Shown: positions 31,287 through 40,797 of the stretch, piece by piece
Position numbering within the stretch: the first letter of the stretch is position 1
Layout of the letters: each line of letters starts with the position of its first letter
Assembly (NCBI GenBank): GCA_913057905.1
Contig: CAJXPB010000001.1
Coordinates: forward strand, 1,642,733 to 1,706,732
Reading direction: 5' to 3'
Length of the DNA stretch: 64,000 nucleotides
Origin: an uncultured Pseudomonadota bacterium
GTDB lineage: Bacteria; Myxococcota_A; Bradymonadia; Bradymonadales; Bradymonadaceae
Made by a program: the position numbers and the translations under genes
Notes under the pieces: model-generated
The model's database searches: none
What the model saw: the letters and a program-made list of their open reading frames with translations, nothing else
Told to the model about the DNA's origin: nothing

Positions 31287-32231
31287 CTACTCCCCCTGAA
31301 CCAACTCCCCGGGCTGGCGTTCTTCTCCGCGATGGCGCTGCCACCAGGCGCCGAACGCCGTGCCCATCGTCGCCACGGCGACGACCATGTAGAGGACGTG
31401 CAGAAACGCGACGGTATTGAGCATGACCATCTGGGTCACCAGCCAGATGGCCAAGATCCCGCCGGCGGCGACGGCGTACATATCGGCGGACGTCAGGCGT
31501 CGAATCAGCCGTACGCCGGCGAACAGGTTCGACACGCCGACGACGAAGAAGAGAAGAAAGCCCGGAATCAGGTAGGTGTTGAAGGGCGTGCCCTCCAGCA
31601 GTGACATCGGAAGCCCCAGCGACGCGCCGCCGGTCGGCGACAGGATCAACGCGCCGCCGCCGAACAAGGCGGTCAGCCCCGTGAACATGCACAGGGCAGC
31701 GGCCACATTGCGCAGGCGACGTTCCCGGCGGCTCTCCTGCTCAGGGAGCGGTTCGGTCCGCGGGCCCACTTCCCTCACAGCTTTTGCGATCTCGCGCCCC
31801 CACTGGCGGGCATCGTCCATGTTGCGCCAGTCACCTTCGGGAAGTTCGTTTCGCTGCTCGGCCGTGATGCGACCGCCGAAGGTCCGGTGGGCCTTTGCCT
31901 CGATCTTGTTCATCCAGCTTCCCAGGCGTCCGACCGGAGGGATTTCGCGTTCTTCGGCCGACTCGTCCAGCGGACCGCTCGAGAAGACCCAGACGGGCAT
32001 CTCGCGGAGCTGCCGGCGGTGGTGCTTTAGAAACCTCCGCGCATCGCGATGCCACATCCAGGCATAAAGAGCCCCGCCGACGACCACTGCGTCCCACTGA
32101 TCGAGCCCGTCGATCCGGTCGGCCGGCATCACGTCGACGGTCACGCCACTCTCTTCGATCCCCTCGCCAATTGCCTCGGCGAGCCCTTTAGTACCGCCTT
32201 TCTTGCTTCCGTATGCGACGAGTACGCGCAT
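31287..32231 (-). CDS. Flavodoxin-domain protein with C-terminal membrane region
   Basis: A 314-residue protein: an N-terminal flavodoxin fold (MRVLVAYGSKKGGTKGLAEAI, residues 1-21 the FMN phosphate loop; VVVGGALYAWMWHRDARRFL; VWVFSSGPLD), similar to HemG/MioC-type domains. It is followed by a linker rich in Arg and Glu and a membrane region of about four helices (200-300). Fusion of a flavodoxin domain to a membrane region suggests membrane electron transfer or a redox role; no partner is evident. Confidence 0.78.
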   Translation of the reverse strand: MRVLVAYGSKKGGTKGLAEAIGEGIEESGVTVDVMPADRIDGLDQWDAVVVGGALYAWMWHRDARRFLKHHRRQLREMPVWVFSSGPLDESAEEREIPPVGRLGSWMNKIEAKAHRTFGGRITAEQRNELPEGDWRNMDDARQWGREIAKAVREVGPRTEPLPEQESRRERRLRNVAAALCMFTGLTALFGGGALILSPTGGASLGLPMSLLEGTPFNTYLIPGFLLFFVVGVSNLFAGVRLIRRLTSADMYAVAAGGILAIWLVTQMVMLNTVAFLHVLYMVVAVATMGTAFGAWWQRHRGEERQPGELVQGE

Positions 32232-32263
32232 CGGCTCCTCCGTTGTTTCTAGTGTCCCGCTTT

Positions 32264-33055
32264 CTAGTGACCCGGCGCCGTCTGGTGCAGCGCAAAGACG
32301 GCCCCCTCGGGGTCGCGGCAATGGGCTACGAGGTCTCCGCCGGGTACCTCCTCCGGTCCGTTGAAGACTTCGCCGCCCTTATCTCGAACGCGCTCGACCG
32401 ACGATTCAATGTCCTCGACGGTGAAATAGTACAGCCAGTGCGGGGGCGCGTCGTATTCGTCGGGCATCGTGTACATGCCGCCCCAGGTCTGCCCGTCCCA
32501 CTCGAACATCTGGTAGGTGAAGCCCGGTTCGGGCGTCATCGTCTCGCCCTTCTCCCACCCAAAGAGTTCACTGTAGAACTCCCACGCAGCTTCGGCATCA
32601 TCGGTGACCAGCTCGATCCAAGAGGCATTGCCCGGGGTATTCTGGTCCAGCGGTTCCCAGTCCTCCATCCCCTCCGAATCGGAATGGTAAAGGCAGAAGA
32701 CCGCACCCTGAGGGTCTTCGACCACGCAGAATTGATCCTCTTCGCTGATGTTCATCGGCTCGGTCACGCGGCTGCCACCGAGCTCCTCGATGCGCTCGAG
32801 CGTATCCTCGATATCATCGACAGCGACGTATCCGAGCCAGTGCGGGGGAACACCCTGCTTTCTGGGCTCTTCGGGCATGTTCATCACCCCGCCCATCGAT
32901 TCCCCCTGAGCGGTCCACATCGTGTAGGGAGGTGCGTCTCCCTCTATCTCCGAGACTTCGGTCCCCCAGGGGATCACCGAGGTATAGAAATCGGTAGCCT
33001 TGTCCGCATCGTTGGCGTTGAGCTCGAACCAGACAAACTGTCCTTCATGCGACAT
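32264..33055 (-). CDS. Two-domain VOC/glyoxalase-like protein
   Basis: A 263-residue protein of two vicinal-oxygen-chelate domains (about 1-125 and 130-263), each with the beta-alpha-beta-beta-beta pattern: FVWFELNANDADKATDFYT and ASWIELVTDDAEAAWEFYSELFGW. Similar proteins are annotated as hydroxylase-like VOC proteins. Metal-binding His/Glu positions are only partly conserved. ATG at 33055 is chosen because the first domain begins there. It is 33 bases downstream of the hydrolase gene. Confidence 0.82.
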   Translation of the reverse strand: MSHEGQFVWFELNANDADKATDFYTSVIPWGTEVSEIEGDAPPYTMWTAQGESMGGVMNMPEEPRKQGVPPHWLGYVAVDDIEDTLERIEELGGSRVTEPMNISEEDQFCVVEDPQGAVFCLYHSDSEGMEDWEPLDQNTPGNASWIELVTDDAEAAWEFYSELFGWEKGETMTPEPGFTYQMFEWDGQTWGGMYTMPDEYDAPPHWLYYFTVEDIESSVERVRDKGGEVFNGPEEVPGGDLVAHCRDPEGAVFALHQTAPGH

Positions 33056-33088
33056 GGGGGGCCTCTCCGTTGAAGTGAATTCCAAACG

Positions 33089-34285
33089 TCATGACAACCA
33101 CGTTTTTACCTGATCGTAGACACGTGGGTCGTCGAGCAAATCGAGGTGACCGATGCCGCCGAAGACGGCCTGATGGGGCTCGGGAAAGCCGAGCTCGAAA
33201 TCGGGGTTTTCGTGGTGTCCCAGAGCGCTCTCGACGGGCACGAGCCCATCGCCGACTCCGTTCCAGTTCTCGGTGTCGGATTCCGCCAGTCTGGCGGCCG
33301 CGGCGTAGCATTCGACGTCTTCCGGTAGCGGCACCGGCGTACGCAGGTCGTCGGTCTTCTCGAATCGGTCGCGCCCCTCCCAGTCCTCGTCGACCAGGTT
33401 GCCGTAGCGAAGGTCCGTGACTCCGGCGCTTCGGATCCGTCCCAGCCGGGCGAAGGGTGCGCTGTACGGGCTGATCTGCAGCAGCGTGTCGACCCAGTTG
33501 CCGTAGCGCTCCAGCGGCGAACCGTGGTGCGGTGCACCCAGACAGACCAACTTCTGGAGACGGTCGACCCAGTCGTACCCGGCCTGGGTGGCGTAGTGGT
33601 ACGCGCTGCGGGCCACCAACCCACCCATACTGTGGCCAAGGAACGTCAATTCCACGTCTTCGGGCAACACGTCGACGAGTTCCTGCAGCTTTCCGGCGAA
33701 GGCTCGACCATTCTCGGAGATGTGAAGCCCGGAATTGTACCGCAGATGGACGGGCCAATATCCGAATTCCTCGGCCAGCCGCTCGGCGTGATTGTGGCCG
33801 TTTCGCGTCCAGTGATGGTCCGAGGCGCAGGAGCCGTGGAGCAACACCAGGATCTTGTTGGAAGTCGGGCCGTCTCCCTGGAGTTCTCCGTCATCGATGC
33901 GAATCGTCTTGCGCTCGCGACGAAACTCCATCGGGATGGCCAACGGATTGTCGGTCTCGACCAAGTAATCACCGATCACGCCGTTGACCGCCGCAATGAC
34001 CGACTCACGTGCCGGCGAGGCCTCCGTCTGATCGATCCGATCGACGAGAGGCTGCAGGCCCAGGTCGACCCCGGAGCCGACCAGCCGGGTAATGCGGCGG
34101 ATGTTCCCGTACACGAACCCGGAGATGCCCCACATGCGCTGGTTTTCCGACCAACTCAAGAGCCCTCCGAGCGTAGACGTCGTGTGATGCACCGCCTCCA
34201 CCAGGTCGGTCACCTCGATGATGGCGTCGACCGCCAGTTTGGTGGCTCCATGCAACTCCGACTTCTTCTCTACGGGTTCGGGCAA
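33089..34285 (-). CDS. Alpha/beta-hydrolase (lipase/esterase-like)
   Basis: A 398-residue alpha/beta hydrolase with a long helical N-terminus (1-140) not seen in minimal lipases. The oxyanion-region LVLLHGS (147-153) and nucleophile GHSMGG (Ser219) are present; later acidic and His residues (GDGLVPVES and GIGHLDLLDD) supply the triad. PGAP1/LCAT-like lipases share GHSMGGLVARSA. The natural ester is unknown. No signal peptide. Confidence 0.83.
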   Translation of the reverse strand: MPEPVEKKSELHGATKLAVDAIIEVTDLVEAVHHTTSTLGGLLSWSENQRMWGISGFVYGNIRRITRLVGSGVDLGLQPLVDRIDQTEASPARESVIAAVNGVIGDYLVETDNPLAIPMEFRRERKTIRIDDGELQGDGPTSNKILVLLHGSCASDHHWTRNGHNHAERLAEEFGYWPVHLRYNSGLHISENGRAFAGKLQELVDVLPEDVELTFLGHSMGGLVARSAYHYATQAGYDWVDRLQKLVCLGAPHHGSPLERYGNWVDTLLQISPYSAPFARLGRIRSAGVTDLRYGNLVDEDWEGRDRFEKTDDLRTPVPLPEDVECYAAAARLAESDTENWNGVGDGLVPVESALGHHENPDFELGFPEPHQAVFGGIGHLDLLDDPRVYDQVKTWLS

Positions 34286-34391
34286 TGCGGTGCTCCGTGC
34301 CAGGACATCAAGTTGAATCCATACGCAGCAAAGGTAACCAGCGGTCGGTGTTTTCCCAGCTGTGAGGCCGAAGGGGCCAGAAATCCGTTTG

Positions 34392-34436
34392 CGCCCATGG
34401 ACCCCATGGCTTATCCCTTAAATGGGCGTGTAAAAT
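34392..34436 (+). promoter_or_regulatory. Candidate promoter with inverted repeat, octahaem cytochrome
   Basis: TAAAAT at 34431-34436 is a plausible -10 box. CGCCCAT (34392-34398) and ATGGGCG (34422-34428) form a perfect 7-base inverted repeat with a 23-base spacer overlapping the promoter. No convincing -35 box is seen. The 174-base gap 34286-34459 has no other structure. Confidence 0.35.
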
Positions 34437-34459
34437 GAATAGACCTCCATGGGCTTCCA

Positions 34460-35734
34460 ATGAAATTTAAGCATGTGTTCTTGGCTGTCTTTCTTGGGAC
34501 AGCCCTCGTCGTCGCTGCGTTCTTGTTCAACCGGGCTCGACCGGACCACCAGGTCGAACAACCGACACCCGAGCACGTAAAAGCGACGGGCAAGTGCGCC
34601 GAGTGCCACTCCCGCGAGACCGGGGCCGTGGTGCATCAGTTCGAGTCGAGCGTCCATGCCAAAGAGGGCGTGACGTGTCTGGATTGCCACCAGCCCGCCG
34701 ACAACCAAAAGAAGGTCGACCACCGCGGGTTTACGATCGGCGAGACCGTCACGTCGAAGAACTGCTCGACGTGCCACGCCAATGAGTACGATCAATATCG
34801 CCGCAGCCGCCACGCCGCGCCGGCCTGGGCGGCGGTCAAAGGACGCGATGCCTTCACCGAAGAGCAGCTCGAATACGCCAAGAAGTACCATCCCGAGGCG
34901 GTCGACCGGCCTGCCAACAAGCTCGCCCAGATGGAGGGGCCGGGCGCCATCGCCAGCGGGTGCGGGGCGTGTCACAGCATCGGAAGGCCCAACCCCGACG
35001 GCTCGATCGGCACCTGTACCGAGTGCCACTCCGCCCACAAGGCGTCGGTGCGGCTGGCGCGCATGCCCGAGACCTGCGGCCAGTGCCACATGGGGCCGGA
35101 CCACTCCCAGCTCGAGATCTTCAAGGAGTCCAAACACGGCGTGCTATTTAACTCGCAGAAAGCGCACATGAATCTGGACGCCGACCCCAAGGAGCTGACG
35201 ACCAAGGACATGCCCGTTCCGACCTGCTCGACCTGTCACATGAGCGGGCTCGAGGGCAATGGGGTGACACACAACGTCGGCAAACGCCTGTCGTGGTACC
35301 TGTTCTCAGCAGTCTCCGAGAAACGGCCCAACTACCAGCGCGGCCAGGACAACATGCAGCAGGTCTGCATGGAGTGCCATGCCGAGGACCGTATCGACAC
35401 CTTCTACAAAGAGGCCGAGACGGTGGTCCGCACCACCAACGAGAAGGTCAAAGAGATGGAACAACTGATGGATGGGCTGCGCGAGGACGGCCTGCTGACG
35501 CCCCAGCCCTTCGACGAGATGATCGAGTTCATCTACTTTGACCTGTGGCACTACTATGGCCGCACCGCCAAGCACGGCGCCTTTATGGGCGGGCCCGATT
35601 TCGTGCAGTGGCACGGCAACTACGAGCTGCTTTTGCACAAGGTCGAGCTCAAGGAGATGGCCCACGAGATCCGCGCCAAAGCCGGAGAAAAAGACGACGA
35701 GGGAGACGATGAGAAAAAAGAGGAGGCCGAATGA
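34460..35734 (+). CDS. Octahaem cytochrome c, hydroxylamine-oxidoreductase-like
   Basis: A 424-residue membrane-anchored cytochrome (one helix, 5-24). Eight CxxCH haem sites are at 46-50, 73-77, 102-106, 168-172, 186-190, 206-210, 256-260 and 303-307. The segment CGACHSIGRPNPDGSIGTC and ETCGQCHMGPDHSQ, and the C-terminal KHGAFMGGPDFVQWHGNYEL, are those of the HAO family. Family members oxidise hydroxylamine or hydrazine or, in non-nitrifiers, reduce nitrite or hydroxylamine; the membrane anchor and lack of ammonia genes favour reduction here. Its stop overlaps the next start as ATGA. Confidence 0.88.
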   Translation: MKFKHVFLAVFLGTALVVAAFLFNRARPDHQVEQPTPEHVKATGKCAECHSRETGAVVHQFESSVHAKEGVTCLDCHQPADNQKKVDHRGFTIGETVTSKNCSTCHANEYDQYRRSRHAAPAWAAVKGRDAFTEEQLEYAKKYHPEAVDRPANKLAQMEGPGAIASGCGACHSIGRPNPDGSIGTCTECHSAHKASVRLARMPETCGQCHMGPDHSQLEIFKESKHGVLFNSQKAHMNLDADPKELTTKDMPVPTCSTCHMSGLEGNGVTHNVGKRLSWYLFSAVSEKRPNYQRGQDNMQQVCMECHAEDRIDTFYKEAETVVRTTNEKVKEMEQLMDGLREDGLLTPQPFDEMIEFIYFDLWHYYGRTAKHGAFMGGPDFVQWHGNYELLLHKVELKEMAHEIRAKAGEKDDEGDDEKKEEAE

Positions 35735-36567
35735 CGCTCCTCGGTGTCGAGACCCCCTTCGAGGACGGCGGGGCACTTCGTCGGTGGCTGCTGGAAGTCT
35801 TTGTCTTCGTGAATCTGGCGTTTCTGGCCGTCGACGTCTACATGGCGCACTCGGTCAATGACTTCGCGGTCGAAATCGAGTGGCTGCCCGTCTACTTCTC
35901 GGCCATCGCGCCCCTGTTTTTGCTGCCGGGGCTGGTCCGACGCCGATGGCAGGAGGGATTTGACCGCTGGGCCGGACTCATCGTCGGAACTTGCTCTCTC
36001 GCCGTGGGCGTCGGCGGGATGTTTCTGCACCTGAAGAGCTCGTTCTTTGCCCACCAGACGCTGATCAGCCTGGTCTATGCCGCGCCCTTCGTGGCGCCGC
36101 TTTCGTACGCCGGGGTCGGCCTTCTGCTGATTCTGAATCGCACCGAGCACGACGACTGGGGCCGCTGGATCTTGTTTCTGGCACTGGCCGGCTGGATCGG
36201 CAACTTCGGGCTGTCGCTTCTGGATCACGCCCAAAACGGGTTCTTCTACCCGTCCGAGTGGATCTCGGTGGGCGCGGCGGGCTTTGCCGTGGCGTTTCTG
36301 GGCGCGTCGTTTTTCTTCTCCGACGACCGGCCGCTGCTTCAGTGGACAGTGGGCGTGATGGGAATTCAGGTGGTCGTCGGCGTCGTCGGCGCCGGGCTTC
36401 ACCTGGCCGGCAGTCTGGCCAGCAGCGGCCCGAGCCTCTGGTACAAAGTCATCTTCGGCGCCCCCGTCTTTGCGCCGCTACTGTTCGCCAACCTCGCCGC
36501 CCTTGCCGCTATCGGTCTGTGGGAGCAGCTCGACGCGTCTCCCAGATCAGCCCCGTCTGAGAGCTGA
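35731..36567 (+). CDS. Membrane partner of HAO-like cytochrome
   Basis: A 278-residue membrane protein with about eight hydrophobic helices and few charged loops. It starts at an ATGA overlap with the octahaem gene, so the two are translated together. Histidines in the helices (such as FLHLKSSFF, LLDHAQNG, LHLAG) could ligate haem b, which would make it a quinol dehydrogenase, but this is inference. No family is recognised. Its last 59 bases overlap a convergent lipoprotein gene. Confidence 0.65.
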   Translation: MTLLGVETPFEDGGALRRWLLEVFVFVNLAFLAVDVYMAHSVNDFAVEIEWLPVYFSAIAPLFLLPGLVRRRWQEGFDRWAGLIVGTCSLAVGVGGMFLHLKSSFFAHQTLISLVYAAPFVAPLSYAGVGLLLILNRTEHDDWGRWILFLALAGWIGNFGLSLLDHAQNGFFYPSEWISVGAAGFAVAFLGASFFFSDDRPLLQWTVGVMGIQVVVGVVGAGLHLAGSLASSGPSLWYKVIFGAPVFAPLLFANLAALAAIGLWEQLDASPRSAPSES

Positions 36568-38629
36568 TGTAGATGACGTCCGGGTCGGCGGTGATGTGCA
36601 CGATCTTCGATCCACCGACCGGCAGCGATTCGGCCACCTGCGCCCACCCGTCGCCGTCCAGGTCCCAGACCCACAGCGCATCGGAGGTAATCGCCACGGG
36701 CCCGACCTGTGTGAAGGTGCGGCGAAGGATGCCGTCGGCGGGCTTTGGCAGGGCCTCGAAGGCCTGAGTTTCTTCGTCCCAGCGGCCGAACGCGACGTTT
36801 TTGTCATCGGAATTTTGCCTGGGGTATCCCACCACGGCGAACAGTCCCTCGTCGTAGCCGTGCAGGTCGGTGCCGAGTATGGAGCTCCCCTGGTCGTGTC
36901 GGTTGCCGCCACTATCGACGACCGCCGGCGTCTTGGCCGTCCAATCGTTCTCGTCGACCCGGTACAGGGTCGCATTGCTGCCGGGAAGCCCGTCGCCTTC
37001 GCGGGTCTGCACCCACAGCGTGCCGCCGGCATTTGCCACCGAGGCGACCCTGGGACGCTCCTGGTCCCGAGCATCCTCGGGCACCAAGAGGCTTGCTGTT
37101 CCTTCGTTCGGATTCCAGTAGATGAGCCCTCCGTTGCCCGCCAGATCCGGGTCGCCTTGACCGCCGGTCGTCAGAATCTCGCCGGTTCGACCTACCGCAA
37201 AGCCATCTCGGTACGCGACCGCGTCGCTGATGTATCCAGCCGAGGTCCGTTCCGGACATCGACCGACCATCGTGCCACTGCTGATCCACAGAAGCCCTGG
37301 CTCCCAGCCGTCGGCCGTGCGGCGAAACAGGCAGTCGGCGTGCTTGCGGTGAGCCAGCATCTGATCCGACGGGGTCCACAGGTCGGTGCTGCGCGGCGCG
37401 ATCGAGTGGTCCCAACCAATCGCCGGGGATTGGAACTCTTGCAGGACGCCGGACTTCGCCCACAGCCCGCCCTCGACGGCGGCCACGGTCGTCGGCCGCG
37501 CTGGAAGGGCCAGTGGCAGCGACCACCGATCCTCGCCGGGCCCCCACGTGAGGATGGCCGAGTTTTGCTCGCGGGCGGTCGTCGCCAGCCGCGAGCCGAC
37601 CTTCCAGAGCTGGCCGGTTCGGTTCGACGCCTCGAAGTCGGCGTCGACCATCAACTCGGTATTTGCCTCCTGCCGATCGATTCGGACCAGCCTGGACTCC
37701 AGGTCCAGCGCGTAGAGCTCGCCATCCAGCTCTGCAATCGATCCGACCATCAGCGGAACGTCGACATCCAGCTCGGTCGGCTCCCAGTCGACGCCATCCG
37801 ACGACTCCAGCAGCCAGATCTTCCACTCCGACGGGTCATTTAGACCGCCACCGTCGTTGGTTCGGCCCAGCGTGTAGAATTCGCCACCGGCCGAGGCGAG
37901 ATTGTTCAACTTCGCCCGATACTCACCGGGTGCGGTCGGCTCGGCCCACGATTCACCAAGGTCCGTGCTCACGTAGGTGCGACTGGTGAGCACCGTAGAG
38001 ACCACGATCGTCGAGTCGAACACGGCAATATCGGCCTGGCCGCGCATGCGCTCGGTCGGAGCGATGTCGGCCCATCCACCCTCTCCTTCTTTCTGTAGGC
38101 GCAGAGCCCCTTCTTCGGTCAAAACCAAAAGGCGCCGGTCGACCGAAGCCACTTTGCTAGGTCGCAAAATCCCCGGGAGGGAGATCGCGCCGACGACACC
38201 CTCTTCGGTTAAAAGAGTGAGAGAGTTCTGCCCTTCGTCCCCCTTCGTCATCAGATAGGTTCCGGAGTCGGTCCTGGCGAAAGAGAACTCTCTGGCCGAT
38301 TCCAAGAGACTGATCACCGGAGAATTCTCCGGCGGCTGCCAGGATCGTCCGTCCGGCGAGTACGCTATCGCAGGAGTCCCTCCGCGTTGCCCGTGTCGCT
38401 TTGCGACGAGTTTGCCGTCGACCTTCCCGACGATCCGGCCGCCGTGGACAGACGGCAGACCTGTCCACTCGCCGTCCCAAGCCTCGACGCCGTCGGCATC
38501 CGTCTGCATCTCGGCATCGTCGCCGGCGTCATTCTGCCAGTTGGGGCCGCGTTGGTCCGGCTGGCATCCAAATGCCATCAGAGCCAACGCAAGTATCGCA
38601 GCAAGCCTCGTCACATGTCGCATCTTCAT
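36509..38629 (-). CDS. Large Asp-box lipoprotein, copy 1 of three
   Basis: A 706-residue lipoprotein with lipobox FGC (Cys22, context MAFGCQPDQRGP). The mature part has repeated beta-strand units with Asp-box-like sequences such as STDLGESW, DSGTYLMT and DSTIVVS, as in sialidase/BNR beta-propellers. The opening CQPDQR and the closing PTDR-type ends are shared with the two upstream paralogues. The function is unknown; probably surface-exposed binding or sensing. It overlaps by 59 bases the convergent membrane gene. Confidence 0.78.
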   Translation of the reverse strand: MKMRHVTRLAAILALALMAFGCQPDQRGPNWQNDAGDDAEMQTDADGVEAWDGEWTGLPSVHGGRIVGKVDGKLVAKRHGQRGGTPAIAYSPDGRSWQPPENSPVISLLESAREFSFARTDSGTYLMTKGDEGQNSLTLLTEEGVVGAISLPGILRPSKVASVDRRLLVLTEEGALRLQKEGEGGWADIAPTERMRGQADIAVFDSTIVVSTVLTSRTYVSTDLGESWAEPTAPGEYRAKLNNLASAGGEFYTLGRTNDGGGLNDPSEWKIWLLESSDGVDWEPTELDVDVPLMVGSIAELDGELYALDLESRLVRIDRQEANTELMVDADFEASNRTGQLWKVGSRLATTAREQNSAILTWGPGEDRWSLPLALPARPTTVAAVEGGLWAKSGVLQEFQSPAIGWDHSIAPRSTDLWTPSDQMLAHRKHADCLFRRTADGWEPGLLWISSGTMVGRCPERTSAGYISDAVAYRDGFAVGRTGEILTTGGQGDPDLAGNGGLIYWNPNEGTASLLVPEDARDQERPRVASVANAGGTLWVQTREGDGLPGSNATLYRVDENDWTAKTPAVVDSGGNRHDQGSSILGTDLHGYDEGLFAVVGYPRQNSDDKNVAFGRWDEETQAFEALPKPADGILRRTFTQVGPVAITSDALWVWDLDGDGWAQVAESLPVGGSKIVHITADPDVIYISSQTGLIWETRRAAPTDR

Positions 38630-38721
38630 CGGTATCTCTCGCTAAGTCCCTTGGGTATCCGACTGCACGGCGTTGAACCTAGCAAGCTTTCGATCGCGAT
38701 GAAAATCGCTTGATCGCGCGA

Positions 38722-40797
38722 TTAATCTCGAGGTTCGACACCGTCGAATTCAGTGGCGTATATGGGACCTGCCTCGGTGGCCGCATAGACCGACGTGCCA
38801 TCGGTGGCGAACTCGATGACCTCCGATGCATCGACGGGAAAGGCTGGTCCAATCTGGCGCCACTCGGCGGCGCCAACGTTGAAATGCCAAATGCCTTCGC
38901 CGGCCGCCGCGATGGGACCTCGCTCGGTAAACTCGCGGAACTCAACCGCACTGGGAAGCTCGGGTGCCAACTCGAAGGCCTGCTTGTCCCTGTTCCATCT
39001 CCCGAACCGTTTGAGCCACTCTCCGGAGGAATCCTCCCAGGAGACGATCGCCATCAACGTGGAGCCGTACCCTTCCATCCGATACGACAAACTTACTGTA
39101 GCCTTCTCCGGCCCCAGGCGCTGCCCATCCAAGGTGATCAGGTCGGGTTGCAGCGTCGTCCATTCACCGTCCGAGTATCGATGAAATCTCGTGGTGTCAT
39201 CCGACCGGCTCCGAGCGATCGTCCGTACCCAGAGTTGGCCATCCGTGCTGGTCACCGCGCGAACATTGGGCGCACCGTCCGACTGGAGCGCCTCGGAGGC
39301 CAAAAACTCCACCTCGTCGGTCGTGGGATTCCAGTAGACGAGCCCGCCCTGGTTGGTACCCGGTGGTGCATCGGGTCCCGAGCCGTAATCCCTGGCTCGC
39401 GCGAGGACGTAGCCATTTCGGAATTCGTCCACATCGACGATCTGACCGGTCGTCTGTTCCTGGTCACAACCAATCGTGACGCCGGCCGTCGTCCACTGCA
39501 CCTCTCGCTGCCAGCCCTCTGTGTCCTTCAGATAGAGACAGTCTTCGGCGTCTGACACTCCAACCAAGCGGTCTCTAACCGAGTAGAACGACATCTCATT
39601 GGGGATCGTCGTGCGCGTCCAGCGACCAGCCGACTCAGAAAAGGCCTGATAGACTCCGCCCCTTGCCAGAAGTTCCCCGTCGACGACCTCCATCCAATAC
39701 GTCGTCTTGCGCGCCACCGACTCCAGGGTCCACGTGGCTTCCCCAGGACGCCACGACAGGACCGCATCTCCTCCTCTTCCCGCTGTAAGGGACATCACGA
39801 GCGTGCTCCCTGTGGAGTACAAATCAGGATGCCTAATGGACGAGGAAGCGTCGAATTCCGGAGCTGTCAGGATCTCGGTCTCCCCGGAGTCCGTCGAAAT
39901 CCGGACCAGCCGAAGGCGTTCATCGAGCACGTACAGATCACCCTCCATACCGGTCAGCGTCCCATGGCGGAGGGGGACCGATGATTCAACTGACTTGGAC
40001 GTCCAGGACAAGCCGTCCGCCGAATGAACCAGTCGTTGCCCATCACCGGGATATGTAAGCATGTAGAGATCACCTGCGGCCGACGCCGCACTCACAAGGC
40101 TCACCCCCATGTCGTCCTGGACAGAGGGTCGCGTCCACGACTCTCCCCGATCCGACGATACGAAGGTGCCATCAGTAGCGTCCGACCAGGTGATCAGCGT
40201 CCCGCCAACAACCTCGACATTCTTCTGAGCGACTGACCCGCCATATGCGGGGAGTGGCTCGACGTTCTCCCAGGTATCCGGTCCGGATCGGAGGTGCAGG
40301 CCACCTTCGGTACTCGCGACCAGACGACCCTGGACCTGGTAGATATTCTGCAAACCATCCAAGCCCCCGATTGCCGAGACCTTTTTGAAACCGTCCTCAT
40401 CTGGAGGAGCATGATAGAATCTGCGCGGGCTCTCCCAGCCGTCCCAAACGACCAGGTATCGCCCGCGAGACGTCTCCGCGAATGACGGTGCGTTCACATT
40501 TGTCAGCTTGGATGCAATCTCAGACTTGCCCTTTGAATGCCACACGCGGCCATCCATCGAGAAACTCGACACCTCATGGCCATCATCGGTTTTCCGGTGT
40601 GCGAGCAGTTGGCCATCGACCTTGCCAAAAACGCCGCCTCCCGCCGGCGCGGGCAGCTTCCGCCAACCACCGTCGTCGTGGTCGGCGTCCATCCCACCAT
40701 CAACCCGCCAGTCCGCGGGCCGCTGATCGGGCTGGCAGCCCAAGCAGATGGCGACGACCGACAGCAGAAGGACGTATCTCGTTCGATGGAAAGTCAT
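38722..40797 (-). CDS. Large Asp-box lipoprotein, copy 2 of three
   Basis: A 691-residue paralogue with lipobox GC in ICLGCQPDQRPADW. Asp-box-like units include SSDRGESWTRPS, HSADGLSWTSKS and similar strands. It starts with MTFHRTR at 40797, overlapping the stop of copy 3 by ATGA. Related sequence across the whole length of all three proteins indicates gene duplication. Confidence 0.78.
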   Translation of the reverse strand: MTFHRTRYVLLLSVVAICLGCQPDQRPADWRVDGGMDADHDDGGWRKLPAPAGGGVFGKVDGQLLAHRKTDDGHEVSSFSMDGRVWHSKGKSEIASKLTNVNAPSFAETSRGRYLVVWDGWESPRRFYHAPPDEDGFKKVSAIGGLDGLQNIYQVQGRLVASTEGGLHLRSGPDTWENVEPLPAYGGSVAQKNVEVVGGTLITWSDATDGTFVSSDRGESWTRPSVQDDMGVSLVSAASAAGDLYMLTYPGDGQRLVHSADGLSWTSKSVESSVPLRHGTLTGMEGDLYVLDERLRLVRISTDSGETEILTAPEFDASSSIRHPDLYSTGSTLVMSLTAGRGGDAVLSWRPGEATWTLESVARKTTYWMEVVDGELLARGGVYQAFSESAGRWTRTTIPNEMSFYSVRDRLVGVSDAEDCLYLKDTEGWQREVQWTTAGVTIGCDQEQTTGQIVDVDEFRNGYVLARARDYGSGPDAPPGTNQGGLVYWNPTTDEVEFLASEALQSDGAPNVRAVTSTDGQLWVRTIARSRSDDTTRFHRYSDGEWTTLQPDLITLDGQRLGPEKATVSLSYRMEGYGSTLMAIVSWEDSSGEWLKRFGRWNRDKQAFELAPELPSAVEFREFTERGPIAAAGEGIWHFNVGAAEWRQIGPAFPVDASEVIEFATDGTSVYAATEAGPIYATEFDGVEPRD

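Noticed and set aside
36470..37843. 457-codon open frame on the plus strand
   Set aside because: Antisense to the first Asp-box lipoprotein; no domain or signal; the lipoprotein frame is supported by two paralogues.
38710..39555. 281-codon open frame on the plus strand
   Set aside because: Antisense to Asp-box lipoprotein copy 2; no recognisable features.
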